Part shown: positions 1-8,987 of the stretch, piece by piece | Position numbering within the stretch: the first letter of the stretch is position 1 | Layout: each line of letters opens with the position of its first letter | Source: Ilyobacter_A sp963668015 | GTDB lineage: Bacteria; Fusobacteriota; Fusobacteriia; Fusobacteriales; Fusobacteriaceae | Direction of reading: 5' to 3' | DNA length: 64,000 nt | NCBI GenBank assembly: GCA_963668015.2 | Contig: CAXXCR010000002.1 | Span: forward strand, 1-64,000 | The notes under the pieces: model-generated | Told to the model about the DNA's origin: nothing | What the model saw: only the letters and a program-made list of their open reading frames with translations | Databases searched by the model: none | Program-made: the position numbers and the translations under genes

Positions 1-2
1 CT

Positions 3-590
3 TCAGGCCTTAGTCCGACAGCTATGGCGGAAACAGCTACAAAGCATCCTGAAAGAATTGTTGTAGCACATTTCTGGAACCCTCCTCACCTAGTACCACT
101 TGTAGAAGTGGTACCAGGTGAAAAAACTTCACAAGAAGTGGTAGATAAAACTTGTGAGTGGATGGAGAAAATAGACAGAGTTCCAGTAAAAATGAATAAA
201 GAATGTCTAGGGTTCATTGGAAACAGACTTCAATTTGCCCTTCTAAGAGAGGCTTTATATATAGTTGAGCAAGGGTGGGCAGACATGGAAGCCGTGGACA
301 AAACTGTTGAATACAGTTTCGCTAGAAGACTTCCTGTAACAGGACCTATCAAGAGTGCGGATCTTGGAGGACTGGACACATTCAGTAAAATATCTAACTA
401 CCTTTTCAAAGACCTTTGTAACTATGACGAAAGTTTTAAGATGCTTGAAGATCTAGTTGCTCAAGGAAAATTTGGAGGAAAAACTAAAGAAGGATTCTAT
501 AAATGGGATGATGAAAGCCTACAAGATATCCAAACTAAAAGAGCAAAACTTTTAAACGAATTTTTGCAAAAGGATGTACAATACAAATAG
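3..590 (+). CDS. 3-hydroxyacyl-CoA (3-hydroxybutyryl-CoA) dehydrogenase, C-terminal part
   Basis: The open frame runs in from the window edge (SGLSPTAMAE is read before the first Met), so the N-terminal NAD-binding fold is missing. What remains has the AHFWNPPHLVPLVEVVPG segment containing the family's catalytic His, then the C-terminal dimerisation domain (GFIGNRLQFALLREAL, SADLGGLD, GKFGGKTKEGFYKW). It would oxidise 3-hydroxyacyl-CoA to 3-ketoacyl-CoA with NAD+ in the cytoplasm. Thiolase and CoA-transferase genes follow on the same strand, which fits 3-hydroxybutyrate or butyrate metabolism. Exact chain-length specificity is not visible. Confidence 0.9.
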   Translation, partial: SGLSPTAMAETATKHPERIVVAHFWNPPHLVPLVEVVPGEKTSQEVVDKTCEWMEKIDRVPVKMNKECLGFIGNRLQFALLREALYIVEQGWADMEAVDKTVEYSFARRLPVTGPIKSADLGGLDTFSKISNYLFKDLCNYDESFKMLEDLVAQGKFGGKTKEGFYKWDDESLQDIQTKRAKLLNEFLQKDVQYK

Positions 591-603
591 TTCTACATTT
601 CAC

Positions 604-630
604 AAAGAGGTACTCAACTGGTACCTCTTT
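604..630 (+). terminator. Hairpin between hbd-like gene and thiolase
   Basis: AAAGAGGTAC at 604-613 pairs perfectly with GTACCTCTTT at 621-630 across a 7-base loop. The T stretch after it is weak (TTTATTTT), so it may be a partial terminator or an mRNA-stability hairpin inside an operon. Confidence 0.55.
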
Positions 631-662
631 ATTTTAACCAAAAAATTAACGGAGGTAGTAAA

Positions 663-1871
663 ATGAAAAAAGTATACATAGTAGCAGCAAAAAGAACGGC
701 TGTTGGAACATATCTAGGAACCTTAAAAGACATAAAGCCTGGGCAACTGGGTGGGCAACTGATAAAATCAGTCGTGAACGAAGTAGGAGTAAATCCAGCA
801 GAATATGATGAAGTCATAATGGGGAACGTCCTTTCGGCAGGACAAGCACAAGGGGTAGGGAGACAGTGTGCGATAAATGGTGGACTTCCTGTAGAAGTCC
901 CTGGATACAGCATAAACATAATGTGTGGTAGCGGTATGAAGGCTGTTATGCAGGCTTACTCAAACATAAAAGCCGGTGATTCAAACTTGGTTATCGCAGG
1001 TGGAGTAGAGGTTATGTCAGGCGCTCCACATCTTGTTAGCCACAAGGCTAGACATGGACTTAGAATGGGGCATTTCGAAATGAAAGACCACATGGTTCTG
1101 GACGGATTAACCGATGCATTCCACGATTACCATATGGGGATAACAGCTGAAAATGTAGCTGAACAGTACGGTATCTCTAGAGAAGAACAGGACGAATTCG
1201 CTCTTGAAAGCCAGCTAAAAGCTATCAAAGCCGTTGACAGCGGAAGATTTAAAGATGAAATAGTTCCTGTAACCATAAAATCAAGGAAAGAAGAGATTAC
1301 TTTCGATACTGACGAATATCCGAACAGAAAAGCCAGTGCTGAAAGACTTTCGAAACTGAGAACTGTATTTAAAAAAGACGGTACAGTTACAGCAGGGAAC
1401 GCTTCTGGGATAAACGACGGAGCAAGCGTAATGGTTATCGCTTCAGAAGAAGCTGTTGTAAAATACAACCTTAAACCGATTGCTGAGGTAGTAGCTATTG
1501 GTCAGGCAGGAGTAGATCCATCTATTATGGGAATTGCACCAGCACCTGCAATAGAAAAAACTTTGGAAAAAGCGAATATGAATTTAAAAGACATTGATTT
1601 GATAGAGCTTAACGAGGCTTTCGCAGCACAATCACTAGGGGTTATAAAAATATTGAGTGAAAAATACGGAGTATCCAAAGACTGGTTTTTAGAAAGAACA
1701 AATGTTAACGGAGGAGCCATCGCTTTAGGTCACCCTATCGGAGCATCTGGAAATAAAATCTCTGTAACGCTTATACATGAAATGAAAAAAAGAGGATTAA
1801 GATACGGACTGGCGTCGCTTTGCATCGGAGGGGGAATGGCTACAACGTTAATTTTAAAAAACATAGACTAA
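663..1871 (+). CDS. Acetyl-CoA acetyltransferase (thiolase)
   Basis: A 402-residue thiolase, slightly longer than the usual 390-395. It interconverts acetoacetyl-CoA + CoA with two acetyl-CoA. The catalytic residues are all visible: Cys88 in NIMCGSGMKAV, His357 in ALGHPIGASG and Cys387 in SLCIGGGMA. The start follows GGAGGTAGTAAA. It sits between a 3-hydroxyacyl-CoA dehydrogenase and a CoA-transferase, so it is the cleavage (or condensation) step of a 3-hydroxybutyrate/butyrate pathway. Gene names thlA or atoB would both be plausible. Confidence 0.95.
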   Translation: MKKVYIVAAKRTAVGTYLGTLKDIKPGQLGGQLIKSVVNEVGVNPAEYDEVIMGNVLSAGQAQGVGRQCAINGGLPVEVPGYSINIMCGSGMKAVMQAYSNIKAGDSNLVIAGGVEVMSGAPHLVSHKARHGLRMGHFEMKDHMVLDGLTDAFHDYHMGITAENVAEQYGISREEQDEFALESQLKAIKAVDSGRFKDEIVPVTIKSRKEEITFDTDEYPNRKASAERLSKLRTVFKKDGTVTAGNASGINDGASVMVIASEEAVVKYNLKPIAEVVAIGQAGVDPSIMGIAPAPAIEKTLEKANMNLKDIDLIELNEAFAAQSLGVIKILSEKYGVSKDWFLERTNVNGGAIALGHPIGASGNKISVTLIHEMKKRGLRYGLASLCIGGGMATTLILKNID

Positions 1872-1920
1872 ATTTTTAAGGATATAATTAAGCTTTAGGC
1901 TTTTTTGGAGGAGGAATCTT

Positions 1921-2586
1921 ATGGAAAAAATCATCTCTTTAGATCAGGCAGTTGAAAAAATAAAAGATGGTATGATCATTGCCATTGGGGGGTTTATGGG
2001 ATGCGGCGCACCGCATTCCCTGATCGACAAAATACTGGAAAAAGGGGTAAAGGACCTGACTATTATAACCACTGATACAGGAACAATGGATTACGGTTCC
2101 GGAAAGCTTATAGTAAATAAACGAGTTAAAAAAGTTATAGCTTCTCATATAGGTACGAACCCTGAAACAGGTAGACAGATGAACAGTAGTGAAATAGAGG
2201 TGGAGCTGGTGCCGCAGGGAACTCTTGCCGAGAGGCTGAGAGCTGCAGGTGCAGGACTGGGGGGAGTTCTTACAGCTACAGGACTAGGGACTATGGTAGA
2301 AGATGGAAAAGAGATAATAAATGTTGATGGCAAGGACTACATTTTGGAAAAACCACTTCACGCGGACATAGCACTTGTAATAGCTAAATGGGTGGATGAA
2401 AATGGCAATGCTTCCTACCATGCTTCAGCAAGAAACTTCAATCCTATCATGTGTCCGGCAGCAGACCTGGTTATAATGGAAGCACAAGAGGATATACTGG
2501 AGGCTGGTAAACTTGACCCTGATCATATCGTGACACCGTATATATTTGTAGATTATATAGTAAAGGGGGAGTCTGATGAATATTAA
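1921..2586 (+). CDS. atoD: Acyl-CoA:acetate/acetoacetate CoA-transferase, alpha subunit
   Basis: 221 residues of the 3-oxoacid CoA-transferase subunit A family. Seen: IAIGGFMGCGAPHSLID near the N-terminus, GLGGVLTATGLGT in the CoA-binding region, and the family C-terminal stretch HADIALVIAKWVDENGN. It moves CoA between acetoacetyl-CoA (or butyryl-CoA) and acetate together with the beta subunit. It overlaps the beta-subunit gene by 11 bases, typical of translational coupling. It could equally be called ctfA; the substrate is inferred from the thiolase next door. Confidence 0.9.
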   Translation: MEKIISLDQAVEKIKDGMIIAIGGFMGCGAPHSLIDKILEKGVKDLTIITTDTGTMDYGSGKLIVNKRVKKVIASHIGTNPETGRQMNSSEIEVELVPQGTLAERLRAAGAGLGGVLTATGLGTMVEDGKEIINVDGKDYILEKPLHADIALVIAKWVDENGNASYHASARNFNPIMCPAADLVIMEAQEDILEAGKLDPDHIVTPYIFVDYIVKGESDEY

Positions 2587-3223
2587 ACAAAAAATAGCTG
2601 AAAGGGTTGCCCAGGAGTTCAAAGACGGGAACCTTATAAACCTTGGGATAGGACTCCCGACTATGTCTGCAGACTATATAAGGAAGGATATAAAGGTGAC
2701 CCTGCAATCTGAAAACGGATTTATAGGTACCTGGAATGATGTGAATCCGGAGGATGCAGAGGACAACTCTACGGTGAATGCAGGCGGAGGGCATGTGGCA
2801 CTGAATCCTGGAGGGGCTTTCTTCGACAGCGCCTTATCCTTTGAAATAATTAGAGGGAAACACTTGGATCTGACTGTTCTGGGTGCACTTCAGGTGGATG
2901 AGAAGGGTAATCTCGCCAACTGGATGATCCCGGGGAAGATGGTTCCGGGAATGGGTGGAGCAATGGACTTGGTAAACGGTGCCAAAAAGGTAATAATTGC
3001 TATGGTGCACACGGCAAAAGGAGCTCCTAAAATACTCAAGGAATGTACCCTGCCTTTGACGGGAAAAGGGGTAGTGGATCTGATCATAACAGAACTCTGT
3101 GTCATAGAGGTAACTGAAAAAGGGTTGGTCTTGATAGAAATAGCTGAAGGAGTCACTATAGATGAAGTTATAGAAAAAACAGAGGCAAATCTTATTTTAA
3201 GTAATCAATTAAAGAAAATGTAG
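2576..3223 (+). CDS. atoA: Acyl-CoA:acetate/acetoacetate CoA-transferase, beta subunit
   Basis: 215 residues of the subunit B family. The catalytic glutamate that forms the glutamyl-CoA thioester is Glu46 in QSENGFIG. GIGLPTM and the GGAMDLVNGAKK region are typical of the family. Its start lies inside the end of the alpha gene, with AAAGGGGGAG as ribosome binding site. Together the two subunits activate short-chain acids at the expense of acetyl-CoA or acetoacetyl-CoA. Confidence 0.92.
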   Translation: MNIKQKIAERVAQEFKDGNLINLGIGLPTMSADYIRKDIKVTLQSENGFIGTWNDVNPEDAEDNSTVNAGGGHVALNPGGAFFDSALSFEIIRGKHLDLTVLGALQVDEKGNLANWMIPGKMVPGMGGAMDLVNGAKKVIIAMVHTAKGAPKILKECTLPLTGKGVVDLIITELCVIEVTEKGLVLIEIAEGVTIDEVIEKTEANLILSNQLKKM

Positions 3224-3292
3224 TTTATATTTTATAGGATATCATCGTATATGCATTTTTAATCTTAATACACAGATATCTAGGAGGTAATT

Positions 3293-4045
3293 ATGTTTGA
3301 ATTTTTATCAAATTATGATTTTACCACTTTACAGTGGGCGATTATAGTTTTATCTGGATTTTTAATAGGGATAGATAAATCAGGGATACCTGTTATGCTG
3401 ATACTTGTTCCTGTAATGGCACAAATACTTGGAGGAAAACTTTCAGTTGGATTTATCCTTCCGCTTCTCATAATGGGGGATATATTTGCAGTTATCTACT
3501 ACAAACGTCACACAAAACTAAAACACGTATTAAAACCTATGCCTTGGGCACTTATGGGAATATTGGTTGGACTTTTTGTAGGGAATAACGTTTCTGATAT
3601 ACAGTTCCAAAAAATAATGGCTGCTATAGTCGGATTGTGCGTAATTTTGCTGTTGCTGAAAAAAGGTGATAGCAAAGACGGGATAATAAATAAGTGGTAT
3701 TTCTCAGCTGTTACTGGGCTTTTAGGTGGCTTTTCCACCATGATAGGAAATGCTGCTGGGCCGGTTATGATACTTTATTTTCTGTCTTTGAACCTGAAGA
3801 AAAACTCTTTTATAGGTACATTTGCATGGTTTTTCTTTGTGATGAACCTTGTAAAGTTCCCGCTGTATGCACTGGTGTGGCACAATATCAGCTGGGAGAG
3901 TTTTGCACTCAACTTAATGCTCTGGCCCCTTATAATAATAGGAGCTCTTATTGGAGTGAGGGTAGTTAAATATGTTCCCGAAAAACCATACAGAGCAATT
4001 ATGCTTACAGTTACAGTTGTAGGAGCTATAAAATTGGTATTATAG
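3293..4045 (+). CDS. TauE/SafE-family membrane permease
   Basis: 250 residues with about eight hydrophobic segments. The N-terminal GFLIGIDKSGIPVM and the mid-protein GLLGGFSTMIGNAAGP are the two half-repeats typical of the TauE/SafE (sulfite/organic anion exporter) family. The member's substrate cannot be read from sequence. Its place right after the CoA-transferase genes and before a terminator suggests it exports or imports a carboxylate or sulfonate linked to that pathway; this is inference. Confidence 0.85.
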   Translation: MFEFLSNYDFTTLQWAIIVLSGFLIGIDKSGIPVMLILVPVMAQILGGKLSVGFILPLLIMGDIFAVIYYKRHTKLKHVLKPMPWALMGILVGLFVGNNVSDIQFQKIMAAIVGLCVILLLLKKGDSKDGIINKWYFSAVTGLLGGFSTMIGNAAGPVMILYFLSLNLKKNSFIGTFAWFFFVMNLVKFPLYALVWHNISWESFALNLMLWPLIIIGALIGVRVVKYVPEKPYRAIMLTVTVVGAIKLVL

Positions 4046-4057
4046 GATAAAGAATTA

Positions 4058-4088
4058 CGCTGCGGATATGGGCCGCAGCGCTTTTATA
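4058..4088 (+). terminator. Rho-independent terminator of the acyl-CoA operon
   Basis: CGCTGCGG (4058-4065) pairs with CCGCAGCG (4073-4080) and is followed by CTTTTATAT. It lies 12 bases after the TauE/SafE stop codon. Confidence 0.85.
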
Positions 4089-4120
4089 TATAGTAGGCGA
4101 ATACATTTAGGAGGGAGTTT

Positions 4121-5068
4121 ATGGCAAACAATTTGAATTTGCAAAATACTTATAAATTAAACTCTAAAGACAAACAAAAGATAAAAAACATATATATAGT
4201 ACCATTGGCTATTTTAGCTTGTTTTTTATGGTCAACAGCCTTTGTTGGTGTTAAAATAGGTTTTAGATATATGCATGCCCCGCTTACTTTTGCAGGAATG
4301 AGATTTTTTTTGTCTGGATTGATTTTAGTCCCATTTTTCTGGGGTAAAACAAGTTGCAGTACATTTTTAGAAAACTGGAAAACAATAGCTTATATAGTAA
4401 TTTTAAATACATTCTTAGGGTATGCTCTTTACTACTTGGGGTTGACTTATGTTTCAGGGGCAACAGCTGCAATAATAATAGGATCCGCTCCGCTTATTAT
4501 TGCTCTTTTATCACATTTTTTAATGACTGATGATAAGATGAACAGGCTAAAATTTTTTAGTATATTTTTTGGTTTGATGGGAGTAGCTCTAATTATAATC
4601 AACTCAAAACCACTGAGTTCTGTTGGAAAGACAGAGTTCATAGGGATATTGCTACTAGTTTTTAAATCTATTTTCGGAGGACTTGCTAACATAAAAGTTG
4701 CCAAGATAAAGACAAATATAAGTGCAGGATTTCTTGCATCAAATCAAATGTTATGGGGCGGAGTCCTTCTATTGGGAGCCGGAAGATTGATAGAAGGGGA
4801 ATATAAGTTTTCACAGCCGGTTGAATTTTACCTAAGCTTATTTTGGTTAGCCATGGTATCGGCAGTAGCTTTTTCAATATGGTTTTACCTTTTGCAAATT
4901 AAAGGCATTAAGGTATCAGAACTAAATATGTGGAAATTTATAGTCCCCGTTTCTGGTGCGTGTTTGAGCTGGATTATTTTACCAAATGAATCTCCGGACC
5001 TTATATCCGTTTTAGGTATGTCTCTTGTTTTTGTATCACTGATAATGTATTCTAAATATTCAAACTAA
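4121..5068 (+). CDS. EamA/DMT-superfamily transporter
   Basis: 315 residues with a basic N-terminal tail of about 25 residues and then ten predicted membrane helices in two EamA repeats. The first starts ILACFLWSTAFVGVKIGFR and the second GLANIKVAKIKTN. Such proteins export or import amino acids or metabolites; the substrate is unknown. The start has GGAGGGAGTTT upstream. It lies after a terminator, so it is probably a separate transcript. Confidence 0.85.
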   Translation: MANNLNLQNTYKLNSKDKQKIKNIYIVPLAILACFLWSTAFVGVKIGFRYMHAPLTFAGMRFFLSGLILVPFFWGKTSCSTFLENWKTIAYIVILNTFLGYALYYLGLTYVSGATAAIIIGSAPLIIALLSHFLMTDDKMNRLKFFSIFFGLMGVALIIINSKPLSSVGKTEFIGILLLVFKSIFGGLANIKVAKIKTNISAGFLASNQMLWGGVLLLGAGRLIEGEYKFSQPVEFYLSLFWLAMVSAVAFSIWFYLLQIKGIKVSELNMWKFIVPVSGACLSWIILPNESPDLISVLGMSLVFVSLIMYSKYSN

Positions 5069-5164
5069 AGAACTCATTATTTTTAACTTACATCCTAATA
5101 TTTGGCTGTTACAAGAGTCTTGTATTGTTTTCAATAAACTTATTGTATAAGAACTTTTTTATAA

Positions 5165-5302
5165 TTTCTAAAGTTGATATATGAAGATCAAGTTCCTCTT
5201 GTAATTGGTACAGTAGGATTAAAAGCTATATTAATAGGTATAGCTTCTAAAAAAATCTTTAGACAAAGGTTGACCAGTAAAGATTCTGAAATAAAAAGAT
5301 AA
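5165..5302 (+). pseudogene. Possible C-terminal fragment of a lost membrane protein
   Basis: A 45-codon frame with no start codon or ribosome binding site. It reads a hydrophobic stretch (PLVIGTVGLKAILIGIA) followed by a basic, charged tail ending KDSEIKR and a stop. It lies just upstream of the decayed IS3 element, which suggests a gene cut away by insertion or deletion. The parent family is not recognised, and a chance open frame is possible. Confidence 0.3.
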
Positions 5303-5455
5303 AAATATTAAGAAGTTTACAGGATTTTTAATAGCCTCTATCAGAGATAGTTTTTTTTAAAGTATGACGTAAATGATTGGATAGGCTACAATAAGTTTGA
5401 CAGTTTTCTTGAGGTCATATAAAATAAATTAAATGACTAGACGGATGTGATTTTT

Positions 5456-5708
5456 ATGACTAAGAAAACTAATACAAGACGTAACTTCACTGAAGAATTC
5501 AAAACTCAAATCGTTCAACTTCATCTTAATGGAAAAATAAAGTATGATATCATCAGGGAGTATGAACTATCTCCTTCTGTTCTAAATACCTGGATTAAAC
5601 AGTTTGAAAATTTAAGAAAGAAGATGATATTGACTTGCTAGAAAATGAGCTCCGTGCTTTTAGAAGTAGAAATAAACAGCTGGAAATGGAGAATGATATT
5701 TTAAACTA
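5456..5708 (+). pseudogene. IS3 transposase orfA remnant
   Basis: Starts MTKKTNTRRNFTEEFKTQIV, the usual helix-turn-helix N-terminus of IS3 orfA, with LSPSVLNTWIKQFEN as the recognition part. The frame breaks near 5620. The leucine-zipper-like tail (DDIDLLENELRAFRSRNK) continues in another frame and stops at ENDILN, where intact relatives read ENDILKQA. Non-functional as it stands. Confidence 0.8.
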
Positions 5709-5723
5709 AGGACAAAAGTATTT

Positions 5724-6521
5724 GTGATCAAAGCTAATGCTCACAAATACTCTGTATCAGCAATGTATCGTGTCCTGAGAATTTACAGAAGCACCTATTA
5801 CTACAAATTTAAAGATAAAGTCGATCAATCTATTCTAGTTTCATTGATAAAAAGTATTTTTAAAGACAGCAGACAAAGTTATGGGACCAGAAGAATAAAG
5901 ATTGAGCTTACTAAGGAAGGCATGGCTTCCAGAATGAAAATATCTCGAATTATGAAACAGGAAGGAACCACAATGTAACAGAAGTACTGAAGAGGAATTG
6001 GCCAATTTAGTGGGGCGTAAATTGGATAATCAAGACCATCTTCAGACTGTAGTAAGTGATTTAACCTATGTAAGAGTAGGGAAAGTATGGAATATATCTG
6101 CGTTTTAATAGATCTGTTTAACAGTGAAATGGTTGGATACAGCGCAGGAAGGAATAAGGATGCTGCTTTGGTAGCAAAGTCTTTTGCTAAAGTGAGACTA
6201 AACCTTGGAAAAATTAAAGTTTTTCATACCGACAGAGGAAATGAATTTAAAAACCAATTAATTGAAAAAACATTGGATACTTTTAATATTAAGTGTTCTT
6301 TGTGTATGAAAGGCTGTCTCTATGATAATGCAATAGCAGAAGCCACCTTCAAAACCTTAAAGGCAGAATTCGCTGAAAGGAACTACTTTGATTCTCTGGA
6401 GGAATTAAGATACGAACTATCAGATTATGTAAATAGGTATAACAACCATAGAATCCATTCTTTCTTAGGTTATCAAACACCAGTTGGGTATAAAATGAAT
6501 AACCTTAAAAAAGTTGTCTAA
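5724..6521 (+). pseudogene. IS3 transposase orfB remnant (DDE integrase core)
   Basis: Two separated frames. The first (to 5978) holds the HTH_21-like SYGTRRIKIELTKEG region. The second (from about 6087) holds the rve integrase core with ICVLIDLFNSEMVGYS, the second acidic residue in FHTDRGNEF and the Glu in AIAEATFKTLKAEF, ending in RYNNHRIHSFLGYQTP. The first catalytic Asp (SDLTYVRVG) lies in yet another frame around 6057-6080. A segment of roughly 50 residues between the two parts is missing or scrambled. Confidence 0.85.
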
Positions 6522-6571
6522 AAAAGGGTTGTCATTCTAATTGGTTTATTTTACACTCAAAGGGAGATGTT

Positions 6572-7537
6572 ATGGATTTTGTTAAAGATTTAAATATAAT
6601 ATTAAATTTAATCGGATTAGTGTTTTTAATAAGCGGGATATTTATTTTTGTCAACGCGTACGAATCTTATGGTAGTATTTTTTATGATATGATCGCCAAG
6701 GACAATGATAATTTGGTGATTGCTAAGATTATTTTTTTTACACTTATTGCTATGATTTTAGGATATACCTGGGTTATTAAACAGACTATAATTCATAATT
6801 TTGATGATGTTTTACGTCTAATTACTTACGTTTTTTTTAATGTTAGTTTTTTCATTTTTATGACTACGTTGTTGATAAGAAAAATATACTCAAATGTGAT
6901 AAAACTTTATTTTGAAATAATTAAAACCTTCATCAACATTATTGAAATGAGAGACGAGTATACAAGAGGTCATTCAGAACACGTTGCTAGTCTGGTTGGA
7001 TTAATTTACGAAAAAACACCATACAAACTCAAGGGAAAATTACATAAAAGGCGTTTGATTAAAGCAGCTCTCTTACACGATATTGGGAAATTAATGATTT
7101 CGAAGGAAATTCTTTTGAAAAATGGTAGTTTAACCGATGAAGAATATGAACAAATCAAAATGCATACGAGTTTTGGAGTTGATGTATTAAAATCATTAAA
7201 ATTATTCAAGCCAGTACTATCCTGGATAAAGTACCATCATGAAAGGGTCGATGGTAAAGGGTATTATGGGCTGAAAGATGATCAAATCCCTCTAGAAGCT
7301 AGGATAATAGCGGTGGCTGATACTTACTCCGCAATAACGACGAATCGTTCTTACAGATCTAGAAGATCTTATAGTGAAGCCGCTGAAATTTTAAAAGAAG
7401 TTTCAGGAAGTCAATTGGATAAACAGATTGTAGATATATTTTTAAATATTAGATATGAAGATTTGCGAGAACACCGTATTTATATCAAAAATGATATCTA
7501 TAAAACTCCTCAAAAAATAAATTGGGACTTTAAGTAA
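6572..7537 (+). CDS. Membrane-bound HD-GYP-type phosphohydrolase
   Basis: 321 residues. About four hydrophobic segments fill residues 1-110. An HD-GYP domain follows: RGHSEHVASL, then HDIGKL around residue 170, and HHERVDGKGYYG, matching the HHE..DG.GYP signature, then AVADTYSAITTNRSYR. This family degrades cyclic di-GMP, so the protein is probably a membrane-anchored c-di-GMP phosphodiesterase. It lies between two copies of the IS3 right end, so it may have moved with, or been captured by, the element. Confidence 0.88.
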   Translation: MDFVKDLNIILNLIGLVFLISGIFIFVNAYESYGSIFYDMIAKDNDNLVIAKIIFFTLIAMILGYTWVIKQTIIHNFDDVLRLITYVFFNVSFFIFMTTLLIRKIYSNVIKLYFEIIKTFINIIEMRDEYTRGHSEHVASLVGLIYEKTPYKLKGKLHKRRLIKAALLHDIGKLMISKEILLKNGSLTDEEYEQIKMHTSFGVDVLKSLKLFKPVLSWIKYHHERVDGKGYYGLKDDQIPLEARIIAVADTYSAITTNRSYRSRRSYSEAAEILKEVSGSQLDKQIVDIFLNIRYEDLREHRIYIKNDIYKTPQKINWDFK

Positions 7538-7868
7538 AGCTTAGTATGATCCTATTTATTCCAAGTTTTAGTTAAAATTATGCGTTATTCAATTTATTCG
7601 TAATGATAAAATATAAAAGTGGGTTAGGCGCTTTGTGACTGCTTCCCACATTAAAAAAGTTGTCTAAAAAAGGGTAGCTATTTCAACTCAAAGCGAAATT
7701 TTCATAGATCATCTTAAAAAAAATTAATTGAAACTGTTGGCAGCTTGATTAATAGGTTGATGCCTGAATCAATCATAGTGTGAGCTCGCTGTGTTTTGAA
7801 TTGAAAATTCTAGTATTTTTAATGAGTTATACGTTTTTAAATCTTAAGTAGCGACTTGGGTTAATTAG
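7538..7868. other. Intergenic stretch between convergent genes
   Basis: No gene seen. It holds the duplicated IS3 end (7651-7675), a weak GTGGG...CCCAC hairpin near 7619-7649, and at 7846-7866 a lone sequence (GTAGCGACTTGGGTTAATTA) that matches the outer end of the dispersed repeats found elsewhere in the window. Confidence 0.5.
7651..7675 (+). repeat. Second copy of the IS3 right end
   Basis: These 25 bases are identical to 6505-6529, the right end of the decayed IS3 element. The core reads AAAAAAGTTGTCTAAAAAAG. The two copies are in the same orientation and bracket the HD-GYP gene. Confidence 0.85.
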
Positions 7869-7901
7869 GAAAGGCATCCAGATAATTTCTGGATGCCTTT
7901 C
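7869..7901. terminator. Terminator for etfA (works from the - strand)
   Basis: A perfect 14-base stem, GAAAGGCATCCAGA at 7869-7882 and its complement at 7888-7901, with loop TAATT. It lies 22 bases beyond the etfA stop. A T-rich stretch on both sides means it may serve both directions. Confidence 0.85.
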
Positions 7902-7922
7902 TATATTTTAAGGTGTGGGTTG

Positions 7923-8933
7923 TTATAGTTCTGCTTTAGCTTTTTTTAGTTCTTCAGTTAATATTGGAACTATTTTATGTAGGTCTCCTACGATTCCTAA
8001 GTCAGCAACATTGAAGATCCCTGCATCTTTGTCTTTGTTTACTGCTATGATATATTCAGATTCTTCCATACCTGCAACGTGCTGGATAGCTCCTGAAATC
8101 CCCATTGCAAAATATACGTCAGGTCTTACTGTTTTACCAGTTTGTCCTACTTGTCTGTCGTGAGAAAGCCATCCTGAGTCGATTGCAGCCCTTGATCCGG
8201 ACACTACTCCTTCAACTTCATCTGCAAATGCTTCTAATTTAGAGAAGTTTTCTGCATTTCCAACCCCTCTTCCGCCAGATACTAAGATTGTAGCATCTTC
8301 TATTTTAACAAGCTCTTTTTCCTCTTTTACTACTTCTAATACTTTTACTTTGAATTTAGATGTATCTAGTTTTACATCATATTCTTCTACATCCCCACTT
8401 CTAGCTACTTCGCTATGTAGGATCTCCATTACTCCAGGTCTTATTGTAGCTATTTGTGGTCTGTGGTCTGGACACATGATTGTAGCCATTAGGTTTCCAC
8501 CGAACGCTGGTCTAGTCATCATTAATTCTTTTGTATCTTCAGACAAGTCCAGGTTTGTACAGTCTGCAGTCAGACCAGTTGTAAGTCTAGCTGAAATTCT
8601 AGGTCCTAAATCTCTTCCAAGTGTAGTTGCACCAACTAATAGTATCTCAGGTTTTTTGTCGTTTACTATTTCAACTATAGCTTGTGTGTAAGCTTCTGTC
8701 GAGTAGATGTCTAACTCTTCTCTGTCTACTACAATTACTTTATCTGCTCCGTGTTGTATTAGATCGTCTGTTAATCCTTTTACATTGTTTCCTAATAGAA
8801 CCCCTGTAAGTTCAACTCCTAACTCGTCTGCTAGGCCTCTTCCTCTACCTAATAGTTCTAAAGAAACAGTTTGAACTTCTCCATGTCTTTGCTCTATGTA
8901 AACAAAAACTCCTTTGTAATCTGCTAAGCTCAT
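7923..8933 (-). CDS. etfA: Electron transfer flavoprotein alpha subunit
   Basis: 336 residues. An N-terminal ETF fold starts LADYKGVFVYIEQRHGEVQ, and the C-terminal FAD-binding domain carries SRAAIDSGWLSHDRQVGQTG and YFAMGISGAIQHVAGM, then IFNVADLGIVGD. It passes electrons from acyl-CoA dehydrogenase. It is last in an operon with etfB and the acyl-CoA dehydrogenase gene. In Clostridia this trio can form an electron-bifurcating complex reducing ferredoxin; whether that applies here cannot be decided by eye. Confidence 0.95.
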   Translation of the reverse strand: MSLADYKGVFVYIEQRHGEVQTVSLELLGRGRGLADELGVELTGVLLGNNVKGLTDDLIQHGADKVIVVDREELDIYSTEAYTQAIVEIVNDKKPEILLVGATTLGRDLGPRISARLTTGLTADCTNLDLSEDTKELMMTRPAFGGNLMATIMCPDHRPQIATIRPGVMEILHSEVARSGDVEEYDVKLDTSKFKVKVLEVVKEEKELVKIEDATILVSGGRGVGNAENFSKLEAFADEVEGVVSGSRAAIDSGWLSHDRQVGQTGKTVRPDVYFAMGISGAIQHVAGMEESEYIIAVNKDKDAGIFNVADLGIVGDLHKIVPILTEELKKAKAEL

Positions 8934-8987
8934 AGTTCATCTCCTTTGTTTAAATTTTTTCGTTAATAAGGTCTATATCCAATCCGA

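Larger units (their letters stand above)
5396..6530 (+). mobile_element. Decayed IS3-family insertion sequence
   Basis: Contains a split IS3-type orfA and orfB with several frame breaks and internal losses. Imperfect inverted ends are visible: TTTGACAGTTTTCTTGAGG at 5396-5414 resembles the reverse complement of the segment ending near 6526. About 1.1 kb against a usual 1.2-1.5 kb, in line with internal deletions. It cannot make a full transposase without several frame changes. Confidence 0.8.

Noticed and set aside
629..1720. Open frames on the - strand across the thiolase gene
   Set aside because: They overlap a full thiolase with all catalytic residues, have no ribosome binding sites and low-complexity Ser/Thr/Pro composition typical of antisense shadows.
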